6,423 nt of DNA from NCBI GenBank assembly GCA_030671315.1, contig DAOUZW010000067.1, positions 1 through 6,423 on the forward strand, given 5' to 3'. Positions within the stretch are counted from its first letter, which is position 1, and every line of letters starts with the position of its first letter. The notes under the pieces were generated by a model that was given only the letters and a program-made list of their open reading frames with translations, was not told where the DNA came from and ran no database searches. This DNA comes from Candidatus Bathyarchaeota archaeon (GTDB lineage: Archaea; Thermoproteota; Bathyarchaeia; 40CM-2-53-6; RBG-13-38-9). Below, in pieces: positions 1-5,873 of this stretch. Position numbers and translations under genes: made by a program.

Positions 1-1
1 G

Positions 2-688
2 ATCGGTATTCTTGGAGGTCTAAGTCCTGAATCAACTTCCATATATTATAATCATATAATTCGAGAATATGCAAAACGATATAGTGACTATAACTATCCA
101 GAGATCATTATATACAGTGTAAACTTTCAACAGTTTATTGATTGGCAAAATCAAGAGAGATGGGACCTCGCAGCCAACAAGATGATTGAAGTATTCAACA
201 TACTGGAAAAGGCTGGAGCAGATTTAGGTCTAATCGCAACAAACACAATGCATATAGTCCTTGATAAAGTCCAAAGCGAGATCTCTATCCCTATTCTTAG
301 CATCATCGAATCTTCAGCAGAAGTCATAAACCAAGAAAAAATAAAAACAGTAGGACTTCTTGGAACAATCTTCACAATGAGCAGGGACTTCTACAAGCAA
401 GGACTTGAGAAAAATGGTATAGCGACGTTAGTACCCGAAAATAAAGAACAAGAATTAATCAATAAAATAATCTTTCAAGAGCTTACAAAAGGAATAATCA
501 CACCCCAATCAAAAGCAGAATATATCAAGATAATCAATAAACTGAAGACTAGAGGAGCAGAAGGAATCATTTTAGGTTGCACAGAAATCCCTTTACTCGT
601 AAGTGGAGAAGATTGCACAATCCGTCTCTACGACACAACTAGGATCCATGCGGAAAAAGCTCTAAATTTCGCTACTAATAGTCTCTAA
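2..688 (+). CDS. Aspartate/glutamate racemase family protein (5'-truncated by window edge)
   Basis: A cofactor-independent amino-acid racemase of the Asp/Glu racemase superfamily, expected to interconvert L- and D-aspartate or glutamate in the cytoplasm. The frame is open from base 2 and begins with the family's N-terminal motif IGILGGLSPEST, so only about three residues are missing. Further signatures are YSVNFQQF, ATNTMH (visible residues 79-84), GLLGTIFTMSRDFY, GAEGIILGCTEIPLL (catalytic Cys at visible residue 193) and DTTRIHAEKA near the end. The first catalytic position is Thr (visible residue 80, about 83 in the full protein) rather than the Cys of PCNTAH-type enzymes, which is the E. 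coli YgeA-like arrangement as I recall it. The length is normal for the family. The gene ends 13 bases before the next start, so the two are probably co-transcribed. The family is secure; substrate (Asp, Glu or another amino acid) is not determined. Confidence 0.93.
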   Translation: MGILGGLSPESTSIYYNHIIREYAKRYSDYNYPEIIIYSVNFQQFIDWQNQERWDLAANKMIEVFNILEKAGADLGLIATNTMHIVLDKVQSEISIPILSIIESSAEVINQEKIKTVGLLGTIFTMSRDFYKQGLEKNGIATLVPENKEQELINKIIFQELTKGIITPQSKAEYIKIINKLKTRGAEGIILGCTEIPLLVSGEDCTIRLYDTTRIHAEKALNFATNSL

Positions 689-701
689 AAGATGATGAAT
701 T

Positions 702-1256
702 TTGAAGGTTCTAGGAGTAGTTGGCAGTCCAAGAAAGAATGGTAATACTGACATCCTCATAGATGAAGTCTTACAAGGATCAAAGACTGCTGGCGCAGAA
801 TTCGATAAGATTTTCTTAAATGATCTAAAGATAAAATCCTGCCAAGCTGAATGTAGTGACTACTGCAAAAAAATAGGATATTGCAAAATAAATGATGACA
901 TGTCACCATTATATGACAAGTTGTTTGAAAGCGACGCCATAATTTTAGGTACACCTGTCTATTGGTATGGCCCGTCAGCTCAATTGAAAACATTCATCGA
1001 CCGCTGGTATGCATTCTGTCATCCAAAACATGTCCAGAAAATGAGAGGAAAAAAATTCGTTCTTATTGCTCCTTTGGAAGAGACAGATAAATCCGCCGCT
1101 CAACCTTTGGTAAACATGATTAAAAAATCACTTGATTACTTGGATTCGAAATTTCATGCGAAATTAATCGTCTCCGCTGGAGAAAAAGGAGAAGTTAAAA
1201 AAAACGAACAAGCAATGAAAGAAGCCTATAAAATAGGTCTGAAATTGAAATTATGA
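702..1256 (+). CDS. Flavodoxin-fold NAD(P)H-dependent FMN reductase / iron-sulfur flavoprotein-like
   Basis: A 184-residue flavoprotein of the NADPH-dependent FMN reductase family, probably a cytoplasmic electron carrier or reductase. The phosphate-binding loop GSPRKNGNTD is at residues 8-17 and the flavin-contacting segment GTPVYWYGPSAQLKTFIDR at 83-101. Between them are four cysteines (47, 51, 55, 61; C-x3-C-x3-C-x5-C) before the family-typical KINDDM. Iron-sulfur flavoproteins (Isf) of methanogens carry a compact four-Cys [4Fe-4S] motif at this location, but with tighter spacing (about C-x2-C-x2-C-x4-7-C), so cluster binding is plausible but not proven. The start is TTG: an in-frame TGA sits at 696-698, only an ATT codon lies between, and the two nearby ATGs (692, 695) are out of frame. 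A GATGATG stretch at 691-697 may serve as a weak ribosome-binding site. It lies 13 bases after the racemase gene. Confidence 0.9.
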   Translation: MKVLGVVGSPRKNGNTDILIDEVLQGSKTAGAEFDKIFLNDLKIKSCQAECSDYCKKIGYCKINDDMSPLYDKLFESDAIILGTPVYWYGPSAQLKTFIDRWYAFCHPKHVQKMRGKKFVLIAPLEETDKSAAQPLVNMIKKSLDYLDSKFHAKLIVSAGEKGEVKKNEQAMKEAYKIGLKLKL

Positions 1257-1339
1257 TTAGTAGAGCTCTTTATCAGGTTTAACACACATTATCTATAACT
1301 TGTACTCAATGGCAATAATTAGATTAAGAGAATTTATTC

Positions 1340-2626
1340 CTATTTCTTAATACGATTATTGATTTTGTGAATTACAAAAAACGGCATCAGGATGTAAATT
1401 GTTATGGATAATACAGCTGCGGAAATAAATGCGACTACTGATGAAACTATTGGACTGAGAAGAGAAACTGTCGAATATATGAAGGCGGTTATGTATGTTA
1501 TAGCTATTAGAGGAACTAAGGCGACACTCAATGTTGAACGAAGAATTTCTGAGCTCGATATTGTTTCCGCGATTGTCGGAGACCAAGAATAATAGAAATT
1601 ATTCCAACCGACAACAAGTATTCTCCCAACTTCATTAGATCCTATCATGTCATCTCTTACATGTCTCATGAAGATTACTTCAGGCGCCATCTCCGTTCCA
1701 AGAGTCGCAGTTACAACAAGACAACCAGATTGTGGTGGAGGAGTCGTTGTTGGTGGCGGAGATGTCGTATTTCCTGAACCTGCTAACACCAATCGCAAAG
1801 TACCATTGCCTGATACAATGCATATTGTGGAAACCACATTATATTCTGCTAGAGATATGTTACCGAACGTCTCCCATCCACTGAATAAGAAACCTTCAAT
1901 GTCTGCAGTTGCAGTGTAGTTTCCTTCTTCTTTGGAGACATTGTCACCATTTTGATATTCCATTCCATCAAAGATTATCTTACCATCAGTTGATGGAATA
2001 GTTTCAAAATTTATCATATTGACTCCTGGTGAGGGTGTTGGCCCTTCCCTTTGCGCTACTCCCTCAAATTCTCCAGACACATTTAGTATCATGTCACCTA
2101 AAGGGACAGGAGTCCCACCATAGGATAGGGTACTTCCATTCAGAATACCACTCAATGTTCCATTGAGTCCTCCCGCCTCAGATTCTGTTCCATTAATTGT
2201 TAGCTGTAATCCACCAGTCAAGACACCAGACACTTGTGCAGTAGCATTCCCAGAAATTACTCCAGATTCATCAATAGTCATCATGTAAGTCCCGCTTATT
2301 TCACCTGAATCTTGTTCATCTATACCTACAGGAGAAATCTGATAGGAGGCATTATATGTCCCACTCCATTCACCGCTTGATGTGTTACCACTAAAGGCGC
2401 CTTCCATAGTAGAAGTGATGTTGACCGTATAGATTTCTTCAGCAGTACCTGCCCCACTCATCTGTGCCGTCCATGAACCATCAGCATCAACCGTTTCAGA
2501 AGCCGCCGTTGTTAAATTAAAATTCATAGTCATTACTCCGACAAACATCAAAAATAGAAGAGATAGTAAAGCTACTGACTTCGGAAACTTTCTAAAACTA
2601 ATTTTCAACAATTTTGCACTAAACAT
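1340..2626 (-). CDS. Secreted/membrane-anchored surface protein with divergent CFI-box C-terminal domain
   Basis: A 428-residue envelope protein of unknown role. A signal sequence with basic residues at 5-16 and a hydrophobic core at about 17-34 ends near TTAAS (39-43). Residues 45-195 form a Gly/Ser/Thr-rich, low-Cys, probably all-beta region. Residues 203-282 (KIIFDGMEYQNGDNVS, GNYTATADIEGFLFSGW, GNGTLRLVL) look like the InlB-B-repeat-like beta domain common in archaeal surface proteins. A Pro/Thr linker (about 284-300) leads to a module starting at Cys302: GCLVVTATLGTEMAPEV, then RHVRDDMIGSNEVGR and YYSWSPTIAE. This matches the CFI-box C-terminal domain (consensus CFIATAAYGS..APEV..LR.FRD), with CLV replacing CFI. 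Two hydrophobic segments follow (about 364-386 and 392-418) with a basic tail. There are 14 N-x-S/T sequons, all before the module. The ATG is fixed by an in-frame TAG two codons upstream. The gene converges on the flavoprotein gene. Confidence 0.87.
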   Translation of the reverse strand: MFSAKLLKISFRKFPKSVALLSLLFLMFVGVMTMNFNLTTAASETVDADGSWTAQMSGAGTAEEIYTVNITSTMEGAFSGNTSSGEWSGTYNASYQISPVGIDEQDSGEISGTYMMTIDESGVISGNATAQVSGVLTGGLQLTINGTESEAGGLNGTLSGILNGSTLSYGGTPVPLGDMILNVSGEFEGVAQREGPTPSPGVNMINFETIPSTDGKIIFDGMEYQNGDNVSKEEGNYTATADIEGFLFSGWETFGNISLAEYNVVSTICIVSGNGTLRLVLAGSGNTTSPPPTTTPPPQSGCLVVTATLGTEMAPEVIFMRHVRDDMIGSNEVGRILVVGWNNFYYSWSPTIAETISSSEILRSTLSVALVPLIAITYITAFIYSTVSLLSPIVSSVVAFISAAVLSITIYILMPFFVIHKINNRIKK

Positions 2627-2639
2627 TAACTATTTCTAT

Positions 2640-2682
2640 CTCCTAATCCAATCCCTATCAAAAATATAACAACGTTATAAAA
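2640..2682 (-). promoter_or_regulatory. Candidate archaeal promoter and Shine-Dalgarno for the CFI-box protein gene
   Basis: Read on the minus strand, TTTTATAA (2682-2675) is a good archaeal TATA-box candidate. A start site about 25 bases further on would fall near 2650, just before AGGAGAT (2644-2638), a good match to the archaeal anti-Shine-Dalgarno complement. AGGAG is 13 bases from the ATG at 2626, somewhat longer than usual. Overlapping the TATA element is a perfect inverted repeat, TATAAC-AAC-GTTATA (2665-2679), which could be an operator or could simply reflect AT-rich composition. No transcript data support this; it is inferred from spacing. Confidence 0.45.
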
Positions 2683-2835
2683 CACAAACCTCTACTTAAA
2701 TGTAATGCACTAGATAAGAGATTCACACGTGATATAACATGACTTTCTCTTTGAAACTCAAACATCTCCAGAATCATAAACCATTTTTATCTGTAACATT
2801 TAGCAAATAAAGTATAATTCAAGAATAATAAAAAT

Positions 2836-2841
2836 GGGTGG
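2836..2841 (+). promoter_or_regulatory. Shine-Dalgarno-like GGGTGG that decides the start of the DUF2798-like gene
   Basis: GGGTGG at about 2835-2841 matches the GGTG core of the archaeal ribosome-binding site and lies eight bases before the GTG at 2850. An in-frame GTG at 2838 sits inside this element and has no G-rich site of its own upstream, so 2850 is preferred. An ATG at 2834 is out of frame and opens only a 23-codon frame ending at 2905. Confidence 0.55.
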
Positions 2842-2849
2842 AATATTCA

Positions 2850-3248
2850 GTGTATCCAAGACAATACAACCAGTATCAAAGAGTAGTAAGACCCCCTACT
2901 TTTAATACGAGAAACTTTAATCCAAATGTCTATCGAGGTTCAACATACAATTATTATCCTCAATATTCTTATCCCCAACAAATGTTTACAGGGATTTCTC
3001 AAACATTACCTTTGCCTTATCGAAAAAATAATACCTTCGCTTCTACGATCTTGCTTAGCGTCTTTATGTCATTGATTTTATCATTTGTTTTGTCTTTTGC
3101 CAATACACTAATTAATATTGGACTCGTTTCTGACTTCATCCTCATTTGGATTAGATCTTTTGCGATAGGATTTCTCATCAGCTTCCCAACAGCTTTATTG
3201 ACAATATCTGCGATCAGACCAATTGTAAATAAAATGATTCCAACTTAA
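2850..3248 (+). CDS. Small DUF2798-like membrane protein with Tyr/Gln/Pro-rich N-terminal extension
   Basis: A 132-residue protein (136 if the GTG at 2838 is used). The first 60 residues are polar and unusually rich in Tyr, Asn, Gln, Pro and Arg (for example YPRQYNQYQR and YNYYPQYSYPQQ), predicted disordered and without a signal peptide. The second half has two membrane helices, about residues 62-86 (STILLSVFMSLILSFVLSF) and 96-120 (DFILIWIRSFAIGFLISFP), followed by RPIVNKM. The pattern of two helices joined by INxGL, then IWIRSFAIGFLISFPTALL and a terminal RPIV-K, matches DUF2798 proteins, which are normally only about 70-90 residues and have no known function. The extension is therefore the distinctive part. 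It is probably an integral membrane protein with the tail in the cytoplasm, though topology is not determined. It is a single gene with its own likely promoter. DUF2798 is assigned from memory of the family pattern. Confidence 0.72.
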   Translation: MYPRQYNQYQRVVRPPTFNTRNFNPNVYRGSTYNYYPQYSYPQQMFTGISQTLPLPYRKNNTFASTILLSVFMSLILSFVLSFANTLINIGLVSDFILIWIRSFAIGFLISFPTALLTISAIRPIVNKMIPT

Positions 3249-3345
3249 CAGAAAGTAGACACTAACATTTACAATTGTTAATCTTTCTAAACGATTGTTT
3301 CTTATGGAATATTCTTAAGACCATAAACATAATACAGGTATTAGT

Positions 3346-4257
3346 ATGAAGAGTCAGAAGATTATTTGCTGCATCCTCGTATCTTTCTTAATATTGAACA
3401 TTAATTACTGTCAAGCTGAAAGCAGTAATCTGATTAAAAACGGCGGATTCGAGGATGGCGCAGCATCATGGTTCAAGGTTATGGGTGGAGAAGCCTCACC
3501 TAGTGATTTGAATTCACATTCAGGAAGAATGTCAATTAGAACCAGTAATGGCAGCATATGGCAAGTCGTTAAAGTCGACTCTCCAGAAAATTTGAAACTG
3601 GAATTTTGGGCATATTTAGACAGCGTACCTGGAGAACCTTCCGGAAGAACAGTAGCTGCAATGAACATTTGGGTTAAAACAGACACCAGCAAAAAAGGCG
3701 TTACATATTATGTTTTTAACAAAAATCACGAATCTCAAGGAGACATACAAAAAACGGTAATGCTCGCCCTACAACGTGATAGATGGAATCGAATTGAACT
3801 GGAACTCGAAGAAAAGTTTGAAGATCTTGACTTCAGTAAAGTTCAAGAAGTTAACATAACTTTATGGGCGTACAGATCTCCTGAACCCATAGTCTATTGG
3901 GATGACATTAGCTTAACATATGCTGAAAAATCGAAAGAACAAACGCAATCAACTACAACCAGTCAGACCGAAACAACACCATCATCTGAACCAACAACTC
4001 AAAAGCCTACAACCACTACACCAATTATAACTCAGAATACTCTAGATGACCAGAATGAGATTGGATTTAACAAGCTTATCGAACAATACGGCTTTCTGCT
4101 AATCATAATATCACTAATAGTCATTTTGACATTCATCTTATTGAAAAAAAGATCACGAGCCAGTCAACCAAAGCTATCAACAAAATACTGTATCAGTTGC
4201 GGTACTAATATGACTGCAGGAGATGAATATTGTCCAGACTGTGGCGCAAAACAATAG
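3346..4257 (+). CDS. Type I membrane protein: carbohydrate-binding-like ectodomain, Thr-rich stalk, TM helix, cytoplasmic zinc ribbon
   Basis: A 303-residue envelope protein. The signal peptide spans about residues 1-24 (hydrophobic 6-20, cleavage likely after CQA). The segment from about 27 to 193 begins NLIKNGGFEDGAASWFKV and ends PIVYWDDISLTYA, the typical start and end of galactose-binding-like beta-sandwich modules such as CBM4/9-type domains, so it may bind polysaccharide or glycan. Residues 195-232 form a Thr/Ser/Pro/Gln stalk, probably glycosylated. A single helix (about 248-266) is followed by KKRSR, a stop-transfer signal placing the C-terminus in the cytoplasm. The tail carries a zinc ribbon with Cys282-x2-Cys285 and Cys296-x2-Cys299 (CISCG...CPDCG). 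AGGT at 3336-3339, six bases before the ATG, is a fair ribosome-binding site. The ligand and the tail's partner are unknown; an envelope sensor or anchor is possible. The architecture is clear, the function is not. Confidence 0.88.
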   Translation: MKSQKIICCILVSFLILNINYCQAESSNLIKNGGFEDGAASWFKVMGGEASPSDLNSHSGRMSIRTSNGSIWQVVKVDSPENLKLEFWAYLDSVPGEPSGRTVAAMNIWVKTDTSKKGVTYYVFNKNHESQGDIQKTVMLALQRDRWNRIELELEEKFEDLDFSKVQEVNITLWAYRSPEPIVYWDDISLTYAEKSKEQTQSTTTSQTETTPSSEPTTQKPTTTTPIITQNTLDDQNEIGFNKLIEQYGFLLIIISLIVILTFILLKKRSRASQPKLSTKYCISCGTNMTAGDEYCPDCGAKQ

Positions 4258-4287
4258 TTCTGAAATAAAGATCGTACTAAATCATCA

Positions 4288-4306
4288 TGATTATGAAACA
4301 TAATCA
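4288..4306. promoter_or_regulatory. Perfect 8-3-8 inverted repeat upstream of fumarase genes (candidate operator)
   Basis: TGATTATG-AAA-CATAATCA is a perfect 19-nt inverted repeat ending 18 bases before the fumarase alpha ATG. It overlaps a second, smaller one, AATCAT-C-ATGATT (4280-4292). Its symmetry and position close to the expected transcription start are typical of operators for dimeric helix-turn-helix regulators. A hairpin role in ending transcription of the upstream gene is less likely because no T-run follows. The regulator is unknown. Confidence 0.5.
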
Positions 4307-4324
4307 GTTAGGAAACAAACTATT

Positions 4325-5170
4325 ATGAGACAGGTTAATGTTTCTGAAATTACCGGCATCGTCCAACAATTATGTATTGAGAATAACATTTACCTAGACG
4401 AAGAAGTAATAAATAAAATCGAAGAATTCTCAAAAAAAGAAGATTCTCAGATTGGCAAACAGATCTTAGGACAGATCCTAATTAACGCTAAACTTGCAAC
4501 TGATGAGAACAGACCAATGTGCCAAGACACAGGCATTGCAGTCATTTTCGTTGAATTGGGACAAGATGTTCACATCTCAAATGGCAAATTGTATGATGCA
4601 ATAAACGATGGAGTCAAACTTGGCTACACTCAAGGATACCTTAGGAAATCTGTTGTTGAGGATCCTGTCTTTGATCGAAAAAACACTAAAGACAATACAC
4701 CAGCAATTATTCATACTGAGATTGTTCCAGGGGATAAAATCAAGATAACTGTAGCATCAAAGGGCGCTGGATCAGAAAACATGAGTGAAATAAAAATGTT
4801 AAAACCTGCAGATGGAATTGTCGGAGTCAAAGATTTCGTTATAGATCGCATAAAGAGATCTGGCGGTATGCCATGTCCACCAATCATCGTTGGCGTAGGT
4901 GTTGGAGGCAATTTCGAACAATGTGCATACCTCTCAAAAAAAGCTCTCTTAAGACCATTAAACACTGGAAATCCTGATCCAAAATGGAATGCTGTTGAAA
5001 AAGAACTATTAACCAAAATAAATAGACTTGGAATAGGACCTATGGGTTTAGGTGGTAGGACAACTGCATTAGCAGTACAGATTTTAACTATGCCATGCCA
5101 CATTGCCAGTCTACCAGTTGCAGTCAATCTTCAATGTCATGCTCACAGACATAAAACCGCTATTATCTGA
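4325..5170 (+). CDS. Class I fumarate hydratase, alpha subunit (N-terminal catalytic [4Fe-4S] domain)
   Basis: Alpha subunit of the two-subunit, oxygen-sensitive class I fumarase, which with the beta subunit interconverts fumarate and malate in the cytoplasm. It has 281 residues, the normal size. Three conserved cysteines that ligate the [4Fe-4S] cluster are visible: Cys66 in RPMCQDTG, Cys184 in GGMPCPPI and Cys271 in NLQCHAHRH; their spacing (118 and 87) is close to that in single-chain enzymes of the family. Other signatures are KGAGSENMSEIKML (146-159), VGVGVGGNFEQC (189-200), LLRPLNTGNPDP and LGIGPMGLGGRTTALAV (235-251). An AGGA at 4310-4313, eleven bases before the ATG, is a modest ribosome-binding site. 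The beta gene follows after 14 bases. L-tartrate dehydratase (TtdA) is a close relative and cannot be fully excluded, but fumarase is the default for an archaeal split pair. Confidence 0.95.
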   Translation: MRQVNVSEITGIVQQLCIENNIYLDEEVINKIEEFSKKEDSQIGKQILGQILINAKLATDENRPMCQDTGIAVIFVELGQDVHISNGKLYDAINDGVKLGYTQGYLRKSVVEDPVFDRKNTKDNTPAIIHTEIVPGDKIKITVASKGAGSENMSEIKMLKPADGIVGVKDFVIDRIKRSGGMPCPPIIVGVGVGGNFEQCAYLSKKALLRPLNTGNPDPKWNAVEKELLTKINRLGIGPMGLGGRTTALAVQILTMPCHIASLPVAVNLQCHAHRHKTAII

Positions 5171-5171
5171 T

Positions 5172-5177
5172 AGGAGG
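5172..5177 (+). promoter_or_regulatory. Strong Shine-Dalgarno AGGAGG for the fumarase beta gene
   Basis: A perfect AGGAGG lies in the 14-base gap between the two fumarase genes, seven bases before the TTG at 5185. It fixes TTG as the start and suggests efficient, independent initiation on a shared message. Confidence 0.8.
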
Positions 5178-5184
5178 GATACAT

Positions 5185-5742
5185 TTGACAGAAGAAAAAA
5201 TTCTACAAACTCCTCTGAAAAGTAAAGATATTGAAAAATTGACTTGCGGTGACAAAGTTATCCTTAATGGAACAATCTATACAGCGAGAGATGCTGCACA
5301 TAAGAGATTAATTCAACTGCTTGAAGATGGAAAACCTTTACCCTTCGATATCAAAGATCAGATAATATATTATGTTGGACCCACTCCAGAAAAACCTGGG
5401 GAGGTTATAGGTTCAGCTGGACCCACAACAAGCGGCCGCATGGATCCTTATACACCTCGACTATTAGACGCTGGACTTAAGGGCATGATAGGAAAAGGAC
5501 AACGCAGCAAAGAAGTTATCGAAGCAATCGTTAGAAACAAATCAGTTTATTTTGCTGCAACAGGTGGAGCTAGCGTACTACTAGCTAAGTCCATTAAGAA
5601 ATTAAAAATTATCGCCTATGAAGATTTGGGCACTGAGGCAATAAGGGAGATATATGTTGAGAATTTTCCCTGCATAGTCGCTATAGACTTCAGAGGAAGA
5701 GACCTCTATGAAAAAGGACCAGAAAAATATCAGATTCTATAA
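5185..5742 (+). CDS. Class I fumarate hydratase, beta subunit
   Basis: Beta subunit (the C-terminal half of single-chain class I fumarases), forming the active site together with the alpha subunit encoded just upstream. The 185-residue length is standard. Family motifs occur in order: L-GDKVILNGTIYTARDAAHKR (22-41), YYVGPTP (62-68), GSAGPTTSGRMDPYTPRLLDAG (77-97), GMIGKGQ (100-106), YFAATGGAS (122-130) and IIAYEDLGTEAI (142-153), where the substrate-contacting residues of the family lie. The start is TTG, supported by the perfect upstream AGGAGG. No truncation or missing motif is seen. As for the alpha subunit, tartrate dehydratase (TtdB) is the main alternative. It is the last gene of its operon and converges on the LamG protein gene. 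Confidence 0.95.
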   Translation: MTEEKILQTPLKSKDIEKLTCGDKVILNGTIYTARDAAHKRLIQLLEDGKPLPFDIKDQIIYYVGPTPEKPGEVIGSAGPTTSGRMDPYTPRLLDAGLKGMIGKGQRSKEVIEAIVRNKSVYFAATGGASVLLAKSIKKLKIIAYEDLGTEAIREIYVENFPCIVAIDFRGRDLYEKGPEKYQIL

Positions 5743-5822
5743 ACTGAAAGAACCACATTACTATTTTGCCAGTGATCTTTCTAAATAATGTTAAAGAAAT
5801 ATTTGTTATGATTTCGGTATCG

Positions 5823-5853
5823 AAAAAAAGATATTTTGAGAGCGCATGCGCTC
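5823..5853 (-). terminator. GC-rich palindrome followed by T-run: likely terminator of the LamG protein gene
   Basis: GAGCGCATGCGCTC (5840-5853) is a perfect 14-nt palindrome, strikingly GC-rich in an AT-rich spacer. Read on the minus strand it lies about 20 bases after the stop codon at 5874 and is followed within about ten bases by seven T residues (5829-5823). Archaeal termination depends mainly on the T-run, and a palindrome without a spacer can form only a short-looped hairpin, so it might instead be a protein-binding site. A smaller inverted repeat, CTAAC-T-GTTAG, is at 5860-5870. Confidence 0.5.
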
Positions 5854-5873
5854 CAATCACTAACTGTTAGGTT

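Larger units (their letters stand above)
2627..2849. other. Divergent intergenic region
   Basis: About 220 bases separate the divergently transcribed CFI-box and DUF2798-like genes. Besides the minus-strand elements near 2640-2682, the + side holds AT-rich TATA-like stretches (AAATAAAGTATAA around 2804-2817) about 20-30 bases before the translation signals, a plausible but weak promoter for the downstream gene. I see no RNA gene or conserved small protein. The middle (about 2690-2780) shows nothing I can assign. Confidence 0.4.

Noticed and set aside
1324..1350. TTAAGA...TCTTAA inverted repeat between convergent genes, possible bidirectional terminator.
   Set aside because: Only 6-bp, AT-rich arms with a 15-base loop, overlapping a coding end, and no clear T-run; too weak to call.
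1404..1919. Plus-strand open frames of 62 and 90 codons antisense to the CFI-box gene.
   Set aside because: They are opposite a well-supported protein with recognisable domains, have no plausible domain content, and reflect its Ser/Thr/Pro-rich codons.
2834..2905. A 23-codon ATG frame overlapping the start of the DUF2798-like gene, possible regulatory upstream peptide.
   Set aside because: It has no ribosome-binding site of its own and overlaps out of frame; more simply the region is the Shine-Dalgarno of the larger gene.
3250..3288. AGAAAG...CTTTCT pairing after the DUF2798-like gene, and a similar GAAAGA...TCTTTC after fumarase beta (5746-5781), possible shared terminator stems.
   Set aside because: Arms are short, loops are 24-27 bases, and archaeal terminators do not need stems; chance pairing is likely in such AT-rich spacers.
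3400..3420. Lipobox for lipoprotein processing in the signal peptide of the zinc-ribbon protein (INYC).
   Set aside because: Tyr at the -1 position is not compatible with a usual lipobox, and the protein already has a transmembrane anchor.
4711..5127. Minus-strand 138-codon open frame opposite fumarase alpha.
   Set aside because: It is entirely within a highly conserved catalytic gene on the other strand and has no recognisable features.
5432..5447. GCGGCCGC followed by GGATCC, looking like cloning (NotI/BamHI) sites and possible vector sequence.
   Set aside because: These bases encode the conserved SGRMDP motif of fumarase beta in frame, so they are natural.
2..5742. Racemase and fumarase as one aspartate/fumarate pathway cluster.
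   Set aside because: They lie in separate transcription units more than 3.6 kb apart with an opposite-strand gene between, and no aspartase or aspartate oxidase is present.
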